DNA of 10,286 nucleotides from Paracoccaceae bacterium (GCA_003551745.1 PUNI01000402.1:1-10286), one strand, 5' to 3'; positions 1 through 7,066 are shown, numbered from the stretch's first letter. Made by a program: numbers and translations. The notes: generated by a model not told the origin, from the sequence alone.

Positions 1-58
1 CCCCGCCCGCCAGCCCGGCGCCCGGTCGACGTCGCAGCACGGTGGTCCGGCCTGAAGG

Positions 59-709
59 CTATTCGAGTCCGGCGATGATCGCCCGCAGCGTGGCCAGCCC
101 CTCGCCGGTGTGGGACGCGGTCACAACCAGTTCCGGAAAGGCGGCCGGATGCCGGGCAAGCGCGGTGCGCAGCCCCGCCAGAACCGCCGCGCGGGCCGGG
201 GCCTTCACCTTGTCGGCCTTCGTCAGCACGATCTGGAAGGTCACTGCGGCGCGGTCCAGCAACGCGAGGATCTCGATGTCCTGCGGCTTCAGCCCGTGGC
301 GGTGGTCGATCAGCACGAAGACCCGACGCAGGGTCGGGCGGCCGGCGAGATAGGCCTTGAGCAGCGCCTGCCAGCGGGCAACCACCGGCTTCGGCGCCTC
401 GGCGAAGCCATAGCCGGGCAGGTCCACCAGATAGAGCCGGCCACCGGCATCGAAGAAGTTCAGCTCCTGGGTGCGGCCCGGCGAGTTGGAGGTTCGCGCC
501 AGCGCCTTGCGGCCGGTCAGCGCGTTGATGAGGCTCGACTTGCCCACGTTCGAGCGGCCGGCGAAGCAGACCTCGGGCCGGTCGGCCGGCGGCAACCCGT
601 CCATGGCCACGACGCCCTTGAGGAAGTCCACCGGCCCGGCGAACAGCTTGCGGCCCCGCTCCACGGCCTCCGCATCGGGCGTCTCGGCGAGCGGGAACGC
701 GAGGCTCAC
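59..709 (-). CDS. engB: EngB/YsxC/YihA ribosome biogenesis GTP-binding protein
   Basis: TRAFAC-class GTPase of 216 aa, the usual family length, which acts in the cytoplasm in late assembly of the large ribosomal subunit. All GTPase motifs are visible: G1 P-loop GRSNVGKSS (residues 51-59), G2 region SPGRTQ (76-81), G3 DLPGYG (96-101), G4 TKAD (163-166) and a G5-like TASHTGEG near the C-terminus. The start is taken as GTG at 709, because it overlaps the stop of the upstream MOSC gene (GTGA) and has GGAG 8 bases before it. The open frame continues upstream to 1066, but that part only reads through the MOSC gene in another frame and has no GTPase character. The overlap suggests translational coupling to the MOSC and yidC genes. 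The product call is secure; the start is likely but not proven. Confidence 0.96.
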   Translation of the reverse strand: MSLAFPLAETPDAEAVERGRKLFAGPVDFLKGVVAMDGLPPADRPEVCFAGRSNVGKSSLINALTGRKALARTSNSPGRTQELNFFDAGGRLYLVDLPGYGFAEAPKPVVARWQALLKAYLAGRPTLRRVFVLIDHRHGLKPQDIEILALLDRAAVTFQIVLTKADKVKAPARAAVLAGLRTALARHPAAFPELVVTASHTGEGLATLRAIIAGLE

Positions 710-1461
710 GTCAGCAGCTCCACCCGGGCGCCGAGGTGCAGCGGGCCGCCCTCCACGACCGTTGCATAGACGCCGAAGTCGGTGTGGCCATAGGCGGTGT
801 CGAGCGCGCCCAGCGTGTCGGCGTCGAACCGACCGGTCTCGGGGTTGGCGGTGGTCGCCTTGCAGCGGGTGATGCGCTCGCGGACCTCCAGCACCGCGCC
901 GCCGATGCACAGCCGCCTGCCGAGCAGGTCGAACTCCTCCCAGGGCGCGAGGCCGTCGAGCCAGAGATTGCCGCGGAAGCGGTGGATCGAGAGGTCGCGG
1001 CCCATCCGCTGCGCCAACGTCCGCAGGGACACCAGCGATAGTATGGCGAGGACCGGATCGGGGCAATCGCCGAGGCCCGTCTGTGGTGCCCGCACCAGCC
1101 GCGCCGGCGCCGGCCTGCCCGCGGGCCAGAGCGGCGCGAGCCAGGCACAGAGCCTCTCGCCCTCGGTCTCGGGGTCGATGTCCAGCTGCCCGGCGCGCGG
1201 GTGTTGCAGCGTGATCCGCCTGCCCGCCATGTCGCTGCGGGCGCGGATCGCCATCAGTTCGGCCCCGGCAACCCCGCGCAGGAAGTTGTGTTTCGGGGCC
1301 CAGCCGCCGTCGGCGGGCAGATCGGCCGCCTCATGCGCCACGGCCCAGGCCCGGTCGCCGGGGAGGGGGCGGCCGGCGCTCAGCGTGGCCGCCTCGAGAT
1401 CCTCGAACCCCACCGACTTGATCGGGTGGCGCACGATCCGCGCCAGCGCAGCGCCCGTCAC
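706..1461 (-). CDS. MOSC-domain protein, YcbX/mARC type
   Basis: Protein of 251 aa with an N-terminal MOSC beta-barrel domain (about residues 4-60, beginning RIVRHPIKSVGFED) and a C-terminal MOSC domain (about 110-250). It contains RFRGNLWLDG (161-170) and RCKATTANPETG (199-210). The latter matches the mARC/YcbX motif whose cysteine (here C200) coordinates the molybdenum cofactor, so it could be a molybdoenzyme that reduces N-hydroxylated compounds. That activity is inferred from the family. Unlike E. coli YcbX it has no C-terminal 2Fe-2S ferredoxin domain, so a separate electron donor would be needed. The start is GTG at 1461, 7 bases after the yidC stop, with GAGG overlapping that stop and 5 bases upstream of the GTG. 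No in-frame ATG is better placed. The gene is sandwiched between yidC and engB, apparently in one operon, although no functional link to them is obvious. Confidence 0.88.
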   Translation of the reverse strand: MTGAALARIVRHPIKSVGFEDLEAATLSAGRPLPGDRAWAVAHEAADLPADGGWAPKHNFLRGVAGAELMAIRARSDMAGRRITLQHPRAGQLDIDPETEGERLCAWLAPLWPAGRPAPARLVRAPQTGLGDCPDPVLAILSLVSLRTLAQRMGRDLSIHRFRGNLWLDGLAPWEEFDLLGRRLCIGGAVLEVRERITRCKATTANPETGRFDADTLGALDTAYGHTDFGVYATVVEGGPLHLGARVELLT

Positions 1462-1468
1462 GCCGGCC

Positions 1469-3277
1469 TCATTTCGCCGGCGTGCCCTTCTTCTTTCGCA
1501 GCCCGGAAGTGATGTTGCCCAGCAGATCGGGCCGGTGCCCGCTGCGCCACATGATGAAGTACTGCTGAATGAAGGTGATCACGTTGTTGGCGATCCAGTA
1601 GAGGATCAGGCCGGAGGCGAAGATCCCGAGGATGAACATGAAGACCCATGGCATCCAGGCGAAGATCGTGGCCTGCATCTTGTCGGTCGGCGCCGGGTTC
1701 AGCTTCATTTGGAAGAACATCGACACGCCGAGCCCGATCGGCAGGATGCCGATGAAGATCATCGCCAGGATGCTGCCGGGCGTCGGCGCATCCCAGGGAA
1801 GGGCCCCGAACAGGTTGAAGATCGAGGTCGGGTCGGGCGCCGAGAGATCCTCGAACGGTCCGAACCACGGCGCGTGGCGCAATTCGATGGTGACGAAGAT
1901 CACCTTGTAGAGCGCGAAGAAGATCGGGATCTGCAGCAGGATCGGCAGGCAGCCGGCGGCCGGGTTGACCTTCTTGGTCTTGTAGAGCTCGATCATCTCC
2001 TTCTGGAGCTTCTGCTTGTCGTCGCCCGCGCGCTCCTTGATGGCCATCATCTCGGGCTGGAGTTCCTTCATCTTGGCCATCGAGACATAGGATTTCCACG
2101 CCAGCGGCAGCAGCGCGATCTTGATCATCAGCGTCAGCACGATGATCGACCAGCCCATGTTGCCGATGAAGCCGTTGATCCAGTAGAGCAGGGCGAAGAT
2201 CGGCTTGGTCAGGAAGAAGAACCAGCCCCAGTCGATGGCATCGATGAAGCGGTCGATCCCGAGATCGCGCTGGTAGTTGCGGATCACCGTCCATTCCTTG
2301 GCGCCGGCGAAGAGCCAGGTCGAGACCTCGGCGCGCTCGCCCGGGCCGACGACCTCGGTCGGCAGGTCGGCGCGCACCTGGAAGATGTCGCGCGCCGGAA
2401 CATAGCGGGCCACCGCGGTGAAGGCCTGCCCGGGCTGCGGGACCAGGGTCGCCATCCAGTATTTGTCGGTGAAGCCGATCCAGCCGTCGTCGCGCACGTC
2501 GGTCACCAGCGCCGCCGTGCCCTCGCGCTCGGCGGTGCGGTAGTTCCGCATCCGGCTGTAGCTGTCCTCCGTCAGGTTGCCGTCGGCGACCTTGATCATG
2601 CCCTCGTGCAGGATGAAGAAGTTCTCCAGATCCGAGGGCTCGCCATGCCGGGCGATCAGGCCATAAGGGGCAAGGCGCACTGTCGCATCGCCATTGTTGG
2701 CGACACTCTGGGTGACCGTGAACAGGAAGTTCTCGTCGATCGCGAAGCGGCGCTCGAAGGTCAGCCCGCTGCCGTTGTCCCATTGCAGGGTGACCGGGCG
2801 GCCGGGTGAGAGGGTCTCGCCTTCGATCAACTCCCACGGTGTGTCGGGGCCGGGCACGGACTCCCAGTCGAGGCCGGAGCCCGGGCGCCAGCCGTAGAGC
2901 GCATAGAAGGCCTCGGGCGTGTTCTCGGCGGTGAGCAGGTGGACGATGTCGCTGTCGGGCGCGAGGGTCTGGCGATAGTCCTTCAGCGACAAGTCGTCGA
3001 TGCGCCCGCCCTGCAGGTTGATGCTGCCGCGCAGCCGCGGCGTTTCGATTGTGATCCGCGGCAGGTCGAGCGCGGCGCTGGCGGCTTCGCCGGGCGGCGC
3101 CTCCTCCGTCGCACCGTCGGTCGCGTCCGGCAGCGGAGCGGTGAGATCCTCGGCCTGCTCGATGGCTGCGGGGTCCTGGGCCGGCGGTTCGGGCGGCGGG
3201 AAAAGCACGAACCAGATCAGGATCACCACGAAGCTCAGCGCCGTAGCGAGGATGAGATTTCGGTTCTGATCGTCCAT
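1469..3277 (-). CDS. yidC: Membrane protein insertase YidC
   Basis: YidC/Oxa1/Alb3 family insertase of the inner membrane, 602 aa, typical for the Gram-negative form. It inserts and folds membrane proteins alone or with SecYEG. An N-terminal membrane segment (about residues 7-26) is followed by a Pro/Glu/Ala-rich linker (about 27-70), the large periplasmic beta domain (about 75-345) and the conserved five-helix core (about 350-580). The core contains the cytoplasmic hairpin with SYVSMAKMKELQPEM (396-410) and LYKTKKVNPAAGCLPILLQ (431-449). At the position of the groove arginine of E. coli (R366) this protein has K386 (LMIKIALLPLA), so the positive charge is kept. The C-terminal tail is basic (LRKKKGTPAK). 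The ATG at 3277 begins the normal N-terminus (MDDQNRNLIL), though there is no strong Shine-Dalgarno. YidD, its usual genomic partner, lies upstream on the same strand but is separated by ttcA and the EAL gene. Confidence 0.97.
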   Translation of the reverse strand: MDDQNRNLILATALSFVVILIWFVLFPPPEPPAQDPAAIEQAEDLTAPLPDATDGATEEAPPGEAASAALDLPRITIETPRLRGSINLQGGRIDDLSLKDYRQTLAPDSDIVHLLTAENTPEAFYALYGWRPGSGLDWESVPGPDTPWELIEGETLSPGRPVTLQWDNGSGLTFERRFAIDENFLFTVTQSVANNGDATVRLAPYGLIARHGEPSDLENFFILHEGMIKVADGNLTEDSYSRMRNYRTAEREGTAALVTDVRDDGWIGFTDKYWMATLVPQPGQAFTAVARYVPARDIFQVRADLPTEVVGPGERAEVSTWLFAGAKEWTVIRNYQRDLGIDRFIDAIDWGWFFFLTKPIFALLYWINGFIGNMGWSIIVLTLMIKIALLPLAWKSYVSMAKMKELQPEMMAIKERAGDDKQKLQKEMIELYKTKKVNPAAGCLPILLQIPIFFALYKVIFVTIELRHAPWFGPFEDLSAPDPTSIFNLFGALPWDAPTPGSILAMIFIGILPIGLGVSMFFQMKLNPAPTDKMQATIFAWMPWVFMFILGIFASGLILYWIANNVITFIQQYFIMWRSGHRPDLLGNITSGLRKKKGTPAK

Positions 3278-3317
3278 GGCCGGGTGCCGAAAACCGCTGT
3301 CGGGGAGGTCGCGCCCG

Positions 3318-3346
3318 GTTCAACAGGTTGGGGCCGCCCGCGTCAA
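3318..3346 (-). promoter_or_regulatory. Candidate sigma70-type promoter for yidC
   Basis: On the minus strand a -35-like TTGACG (3341-3346) is separated by exactly 17 bases from TTGAAC (3318-3323), a poor -10 with 3 of 6 consensus positions. Transcription would begin about 35 bases before the yidC ATG. The good -35 and ideal spacing support it; the weak -10 in GC-rich DNA argues for caution. If real, yidC, the MOSC gene and engB could be transcribed independently of the rpmH promoter. Confidence 0.4.
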
Positions 3347-3454
3347 GCGCTTTCCGGGCACGCCTGCGCGACCCGTCGTCCGGGCGGAGGCCACCGATAC
3401 GCGGGCGCGTTGCCGGCAAGAGATTGTCACCCGGCCGGGCAGCCTGGGGCAGGT

Positions 3455-3485
3455 CGGCGTGTCCGGCCGCCGTCGCCGGACGCCG
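3455..3485 (-). terminator. GC-rich hairpin just after the EAL gene stop (possible terminator)
   Basis: Arms GTCCGGC (3461-3467) and GCCGGAC (3475-3481) pair perfectly over 7 bp around a 7-base loop. The stem extends by CGGC (3455-3458) with GCCG (3482-3485) after a 2-base bulge. On the minus strand the hairpin starts 4 bases after the stop codon of the GGDEF/EAL gene. No T-run follows, so it is not a classical intrinsic terminator; it could slow polymerase or protect the mRNA 3' end. GC-rich DNA yields such stems by chance, but the position is suggestive. Confidence 0.35.
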
Positions 3486-3489
3486 GAGG

Positions 3490-5037
3490 TCAGGCGCTGC
3501 CGTCGGCCGACAGGGGCGCCCGGCCGACGGTGCCGCGATGGCTGGCGATCCAGCGCGTGGCCGTCTCCAGGGGCATCGGCTTGGCAATGCCGTAGCCCTG
3601 GATGTGATCGCAGCCGAGTTCGGTCAGCCGTTGCCGCTCGGCGGCGGTCTCCACCCCCTCGGCGAGGCTCTCGATTCCCAGCTTCGCCGCCAGCGACAGC
3701 ACGGCCGCCACCAGTGTCTGCTGCTCGGCGTCCTCGTCGAGCCGCGCGACGAGCGCCCGGTCGATCTTCAGACGGTGCACGCCGAAGCGGCGGATGTTGG
3801 TGATCGAGGCGCGACCGATCCCGAAATCGTCGAGGTCGATGCGGCAGCCCATCTCGGCGATGCGCGCGATGGTCTGGACGATCACGTCATCCTCGCTGTC
3901 GGCGACGGCGGTCTCGACGATCTCCACCACCAGCCGGTCGGGCGTCAGGCCGAAACGGTCGATCTCCCATTGGATCTTCTCGGCCAGCCGCGGGTTGCGC
4001 AGCTCTTCGGCGGCGAAGTTCACCGCGACGCGGCGGATGGCGAGGCCCGCACGGTCCCAGGCCTTGAGGGCGCGCAGGGCCCCGGTCAGCATGACCTCGC
4101 CCAGGCGTTCAGACAGGCCCGCCTCGAGGATGCCGGGCAGGAAATCCGCCGGCGCAAGCACGCCGCGATCGGGATGGACCCAGCGCACCAGCGTCTCGAA
4201 GCCGCTGACGTCGCCGGTGCGGGTGCAGATCTGGGGCTGGAAGAAGGCCTGCACCTGCCCGCTGTCGAGCGCTGGGCCGAGATCGCTGCGCAGCTCGGCG
4301 AGATCCTCATGGGCGCGCTGGATCTCGGGGCTGAAGGCGCGGATGGCGCCGGGGCCGTTGCGATGCGCGTCGTCCATCGCCGCCAGCGCCGCATCGAGCA
4401 GGGCGCCGCCGCCCGCTGCCGGGGCCCGCGCCGACAGGCAGAAGCCGACCGAGGCGGTGACGTGCACGGTGGTGGCATCGAGGCTGATCGGCACTTCCAC
4501 CGCGTCCTGCACGCGGGTGGCCATCTGCAGCACCGTCTCGAGATCGTTGCGGGCCGGCGGCGTCAGCCCGGCCGCGAAGCAGGCGCCCTCCAGCCGCGCC
4601 ACGACATCCTGCCGCCGCACCGCGCCGGTGATTCGCGCCCCAGTCTGGCGCAGGATCTCGCAGAAGCCCTCGTGGCCGTAGCGGCGCGCCAGATGATCGG
4701 CGTCGTCCAGCATCACGGCGATGCAGGCCGCGCCGCGCGCCCCGTCTTCCGCCGCCTCGCCCGTGCGGCCCAGCCGCTCCGCCAGCGTATCGCGCAACGG
4801 CAGGCCGGAGACGGGATCGACCCCGGGCAGGACCAGTTCGCTCGCCGGCCCGGCGCCGAGGATGCCGGCCAATGCATAGATCATGGGCACGAGGAAGACG
4901 GTGACCAGCAGCGCCTCTTCGCCGCCGGCCCAGAATGCGGCCAGCGTGACCGCGGGCAGGAAGGCCAGAAGCTCGGGGCGGCGCGCGAAGGCAAGGGTTC
5001 TGATGACCAGACGCTTGACGCGCAGCCGACCCGGCAT
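3490..5037 (-). CDS. Membrane-anchored degenerate-GGDEF/EAL protein, probable c-di-GMP phosphodiesterase
   Basis: Protein of 515 aa with two predicted N-terminal membrane segments (about residues 21-37 and 41-63), a GGDEF-like domain (about 74-236) and an EAL domain (about 245-500). The GGDEF signature is replaced by EGACF (150-154), so diguanylate cyclase activity is unlikely, but an I-site-like RxxD (R141-D144) remains 5 residues before it. The EAL domain keeps the expected metal and catalytic positions: E281 in ETLVR (EAL variant), N340 (VNFAAEEL), EIVET (372-376), DDFG (403-406), K424 in KIDR, EGVE (460-463) and QGY (480-482). It therefore probably hydrolyses c-di-GMP at the inner membrane. 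The ATG at 5037 is preferred over an in-frame GTG at 5064 because GGGGGAG lies 4 bases upstream. Unlike its neighbours it has no role in translation or membrane insertion and looks like a lineage-specific insertion between ttcA and yidC. The actual signal and output are unknown. Confidence 0.88.
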   Translation of the reverse strand: MPGRLRVKRLVIRTLAFARRPELLAFLPAVTLAAFWAGGEEALLVTVFLVPMIYALAGILGAGPASELVLPGVDPVSGLPLRDTLAERLGRTGEAAEDGARGAACIAVMLDDADHLARRYGHEGFCEILRQTGARITGAVRRQDVVARLEGACFAAGLTPPARNDLETVLQMATRVQDAVEVPISLDATTVHVTASVGFCLSARAPAAGGGALLDAALAAMDDAHRNGPGAIRAFSPEIQRAHEDLAELRSDLGPALDSGQVQAFFQPQICTRTGDVSGFETLVRWVHPDRGVLAPADFLPGILEAGLSERLGEVMLTGALRALKAWDRAGLAIRRVAVNFAAEELRNPRLAEKIQWEIDRFGLTPDRLVVEIVETAVADSEDDVIVQTIARIAEMGCRIDLDDFGIGRASITNIRRFGVHRLKIDRALVARLDEDAEQQTLVAAVLSLAAKLGIESLAEGVETAAERQRLTELGCDHIQGYGIAKPMPLETATRWIASHRGTVGRAPLSADGSA

Positions 5038-5041
5038 GGCA

Positions 5042-5048
5042 CTCCCCC
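5042..5048 (-). promoter_or_regulatory. Strong ribosome binding site of the EAL gene
   Basis: GGGGGAG on the minus strand lies 4 bases before the ATG at 5037 and is the reason that start was chosen over the GTG at 5064. It is one of the clearest Shine-Dalgarno sequences in the left block. Confidence 0.6.
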
Positions 5049-5139
5049 AACGATGCAGCCCCACTGGGCCTTGGCGCCCCGACCCTAGCGGCGGGGGTTG
5101 AGCGGTGGGTTAATTCCGGTTCGGAAAATGCCGATAACT

Positions 5140-5979
5140 TTAGGATTCTTCGAGTGGACCTGGGTGTAGGCCGGCGAAGTCGAACAGCGCCGGGTCGGGC
5201 AGATGCGAGGGCCGGGCGTTCATCAGCGCGCGGAACATCACCTGCCGTCGGCCCGGGCTGCGGCGCTCCCAGTCGTCAAGAAGCGCCTTGACCTGGGCGC
5301 GCTGCAGGCCGTCCTGGCTGCCGCACAGGTCGCAGGGGATGATCGGATAGGCCATGGCCCGGGCGAAGCGGGCGCAGTCGGCCTCGGCCACGAAGGCGAG
5401 CGGGCGCAACACCATCAGGTCGCCGTCCTCGTTGACCAGCTTCGGCGGCATCGTGGCCAGCCGGCCGCCGTGGAAGAGGTTCATGAAGAAGGTTTCCAGG
5501 ATGTCGTCGCGATGATGGCCCAGAACCACCGCCGCACAGCCCTCCTCGCGGGCGATCCGGTAGAGGATGCCCCGCCGCAGCCGAGAACACAGCGCGCAAT
5601 AGGTGCGCCCGGCGGGGGTCTTGGCGGTGACCACGGAATAGGTGTCCTGATACTCGATCCGGTGCGGCACGCCGCGGGCCGCCAGGAACTCCGGCAAGAC
5701 GGTCGCGGGAAAGCCCGGCTGGCCCTGGTCGAGGTTGCAGGCCAGCAGCTCCACGGGCAGCAGCCCGCGCCAGTTCAGCTCGGTCAGCACCGCGAGCAGG
5801 GTATAGCTGTCCTTGCCGCCGGAGAGGCAGACCAGCCAGCGGTCGCCGGGGCGCACCATGGCATAGGTCTCCAGCGCCTCGCGGACCTGTTGAACCAGCC
5901 GCTTGCGCAGCTTGCGGAACTCCACGCCGGACGGCGCAGCGTGAAACAGCGGATGGATGTCGTCGCCGGCATCGAGCAT
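5140..5979 (-). CDS. ttcA: tRNA 2-thiocytidine(32) synthetase TtcA
   Basis: PP-loop ATPase of 279 aa that thiolates cytidine 32 in the anticodon loop of certain tRNAs using a 4Fe-4S cluster. The ATP-binding PP-loop is SGGKDS (residues 53-58). The cysteine pair CALC (C128, C131) and PCDLCGSQ (C216, C219) match the TtcA motifs that supply the three cluster ligands. [19 protein letters not shown] (154-172) and [11 protein letters not shown] (191-201) are further family signatures. The start ATG at 5979 has AGGA about 6 bases upstream and gives a normal N-terminus. The gene is 60 bases downstream of yidD on the same strand and 102 bases upstream of the EAL gene. That following gap is unusually AT-rich at 5111-5150. 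The tRNA modification role fits the rpmH/rnpA context. The closest alternative would be another TtcA/TtuA-type thiolase, but the PCDLCGSQ motif favours TtcA. Confidence 0.94.
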   Translation of the reverse strand: MLDAGDDIHPLFHAAPSGVEFRKLRKRLVQQVREALETYAMVRPGDRWLVCLSGGKDSYTLLAVLTELNWRGLLPVELLACNLDQGQPGFPATVLPEFLAARGVPHRIEYQDTYSVVTAKTPAGRTYCALCSRLRRGILYRIAREEGCAAVVLGHHRDDILETFFMNLFHGGRLATMPPKLVNEDGDLMVLRPLAFVAEADCARFARAMAYPIIPCDLCGSQDGLQRAQVKALLDDWERRSPGRRQVMFRALMNARPSHLPDPALFDFAGLHPGPLEES

Positions 5980-6039
5980 GGCCGTCCTATGCCAAAGCCG
6001 CGGCGCGCTGGGAAGCGCCTTCGTCGGACAGGCCCGCTC

Positions 6040-6300
6040 TCAGCCGTCGCGGCCCCGCGCGGCGTCCTCCTCGGGGTCGGCACCGGGCACGGGATCATAC
6101 CCGGAACTGCCCCAGGGGTGGCAGCGCCCGATCCGCCGCAGCGTCAGCCAGCCGCCCTTCAGCGCGCCGTGGCGCTCCAGGGCCTCCAGCGCATAGGCCG
6201 AACAGGTGGGCTGGTAGCGGCAGTTGTGCCCCACCCAGGGCGAGAACAGGAGCCGGTAGGCCCGCACCGGCAGGGCGAGAAGCCGGGCCGCCGGGCTCAT
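6040..6300 (-). CDS. yidD: Membrane protein insertion efficiency factor YidD
   Basis: Small protein of 86 aa in the usual family range (DUF37/haemolytic domain). The family is associated with the inner membrane and helps YidC-dependent insertion. The diagnostic core is intact: [19 protein letters not shown] (residues 27-45), followed by [17 protein letters not shown] (48-64) and SGYDPVP (66-72). The cysteines C27, C33 and C60 are the conserved ones. The N-terminus ([17 protein letters not shown]) forms a short amphipathic helix likely to lie on the membrane. The C-terminal tail is acidic and then basic. The ATG at 6300 overlaps the rnpA stop as ATGA, the classical arrangement and a sign of translational coupling. 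The longer open frame upstream is the rnpA region read in another frame. Confidence 0.96.
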   Translation of the reverse strand: MSPAARLLALPVRAYRLLFSPWVGHNCRYQPTCSAYALEALERHGALKGGWLTLRRIGRCHPWGSSGYDPVPGADPEEDAARGRDG

Positions 6301-6680
6301 GGCGCGGGGTCCCGATGCACGCGGGCAAGGGCTGCCAGCAATTCGGCCTGCATGGGCGCGAAGTCGCGCGCCACCGTGGCCTCCGGTCGGCCGACCAGCA
6401 CGTAATCCCACCCAGGTCGCCCGGCATCGGGCAGCACCGCCCGCGCCACAGCGCGCAGCCGCCGCTTGGCGCGGTTGCGGGTGACGGCATTGCCGATCTT
6501 CTTCGAACAGGTGAAGCCCACGCGGATCGCCGTCTCCGCCGGCTCCCCGACCGCACGACATCGCGCCTGCAACAGAAATCCCGGTGTGCCGTGCCGGCGG
6601 GCCCGGGCGGCACGCAGGAAATCGGCCCGCCGGCGCAGGGTGCTGCATTCAGGCCGCGTCGGCGGGGCATCGAACGGCAT
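6297..6680 (-). CDS. rnpA: Ribonuclease P protein component
   Basis: Basic protein of 127 aa, the subunit that helps the RNase P RNA bind and process precursor-tRNA 5' leaders. The N-terminal [15 protein letters not shown] (residues 14-28) is the usual entry to the fold. The diagnostic RNR region is [17 protein letters not shown] (62-78), preceded by VGFTCSKK (54-61). The C-terminus is [13 protein letters not shown] (91-103) plus a helix. The start is uncertain: ATG at 6680 is used here, but an in-frame GTG at 6686 would add two residues, and neither has a convincing Shine-Dalgarno. It lies 46 bases after rpmH and overlaps yidD by 4 bases (ATGA). It is presumably expressed from the rpmH promoter. 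Confidence 0.95.
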   Translation of the reverse strand: MPFDAPPTRPECSTLRRRADFLRAARARRHGTPGFLLQARCRAVGEPAETAIRVGFTCSKKIGNAVTRNRAKRRLRAVARAVLPDAGRPGWDYVLVGRPEATVARDFAPMQAELLAALARVHRDPAP

Positions 6681-6726
6681 CAGCACCGCAGCGCCCGCCG
6701 CAGCGGGCCGGGCATGGCCGCCGTCG

Positions 6727-6861
6727 TCAGGCCGAAAGCCGCCTGCGGCCCTTGGCCCGGCGCAGGTTGATGATCCGGCGTCCGGCCTTGGTGGCCATGC
6801 GGGAACGAAACCCGTGGCGCCGCTTGCGGACGAGATTCGAGGGTTGATAGGTGCGCTTCAT
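6727..6861 (-). CDS. rpmH: 50S ribosomal protein L34
   Basis: Protein of 44 aa, too short for many gene-finding cut-offs but unmistakable: it begins [20 protein letters not shown], continues [10 protein letters not shown] and ends [10 protein letters not shown]. More than a third of the residues are Arg or Lys, as expected for this large-subunit protein near the exit-tunnel rRNA. The ATG is at 6861 and the TGA at 6727-6729. It is the first gene of the left block, with a good promoter candidate at 6925-6953 giving a leader of about 55 bases. There is only a weak GGGA sequence about 10 bases before the ATG. The rpmH-rnpA-yidD order is conserved across bacteria and anchors the identification of the locus. 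Confidence 0.98.
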   Translation of the reverse strand: MKRTYQPSNLVRKRRHGFRSRMATKAGRRIINLRRAKGRRRLSA

Positions 6862-6924
6862 CGCTGCATGTCCCGTATTGCAGCCCACACCGAAGAAAAG
6901 CGGGCCGTGCTGTCTGGAAGCGGC

Positions 6925-6953
6925 CTCTTAAGCGAGCGGTCGGGGCAAGTCAA
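6925..6953 (-). promoter_or_regulatory. Probable housekeeping promoter of rpmH-rnpA-yidD
   Basis: On the minus strand TTGACT (6948-6953, 5 of 6 matches to the -35 consensus) is followed after exactly 17 bases by TAAGAG (6925-6930). The latter is a weak -10 with 3 of 6 matches, in a locally more AT-rich stretch. Transcription would start about 55-58 bases before the L34 ATG. Position upstream of a highly expressed ribosomal protein gene supports the call. The -10 could be shifted by a base. Confidence 0.6.
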
Positions 6954-6964
6954 TTCGGCGGTCG

Positions 6965-6994
6965 CCGTGGCGGCCCGGAAAGCCACGGTCCGGG
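6965..6994. repeat. Two interlocked inverted repeats in the divergent intergenic region
   Basis: CCGTGGC (6965-6971) is repeated inverted as GCCACGG (6982-6988), 10 bases apart. CCCGGA (6974-6979) is repeated inverted as TCCGGG (6989-6994), 9 bases apart. The two pairs interlock, so only one stem can form at a time. They lie just upstream of the rpmH promoter and 79-108 bases before the VTT gene start. They could be an operator or a leader structure of the plus-strand unit, or chance in GC-rich DNA. No clear promoter for the plus-strand unit was found in 6995-7060. Confidence 0.3.
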
Positions 6995-7060
6995 TCACGC
7001 TGTCGTGAGAGCCTTGGCGGGACGGTAACAGCGCGGGTCGCGGGTGCGCATTGGGGGGCT

Positions 7061-7066
7061 GGAGGT
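7061..7066 (+). promoter_or_regulatory. Ribosome binding site of the VTT-domain gene
   Basis: GGAGGT, a near-perfect Shine-Dalgarno, lies 6 bases before the ATG at 7073. It decides this start over the in-frame ATG at 7142 (codon 24), which would begin directly before the first membrane helix. Confidence 0.75.

Noticed and set aside
1..58. Possible start of a further minus-strand gene (GTG at 38-40)
   Set aside because: Only 13 codons fit before the edge and they match nothing I recognise; no ribosome binding site is evident.
710..1066. N-terminal extension that would make engB a 335-residue fusion protein
   Set aside because: The extra part is the MOSC gene read out of frame. EngB is full length from the GTG at 709, which has a good ribosome binding site.
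797..2809. Open frame of 670 codons on the plus strand across the MOSC and yidC genes
   Set aside because: It is antisense to two clearly recognised genes. The translation is rich in Asp, His, Arg and Gln with no domain, which is typical of the antisense frame of GC-rich genes.
1458..3587. Open frame of 709 codons on the minus strand in another frame over yidC
   Set aside because: Arg/Pro/Ala-rich shadow of yidC with no family features.
3328..5088. Open frame of 586 codons on the plus strand opposite the GGDEF/EAL gene
   Set aside because: Biased His/Asp/Arg/Gln-rich composition with no motifs; the minus strand carries a complete multi-domain protein here.
5113..5125. Short inverted repeat TTCCG/CGGAA after ttcA as a terminator
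   Set aside because: Only a 5-bp stem with a 3-base loop and no T-run; too weak to call.
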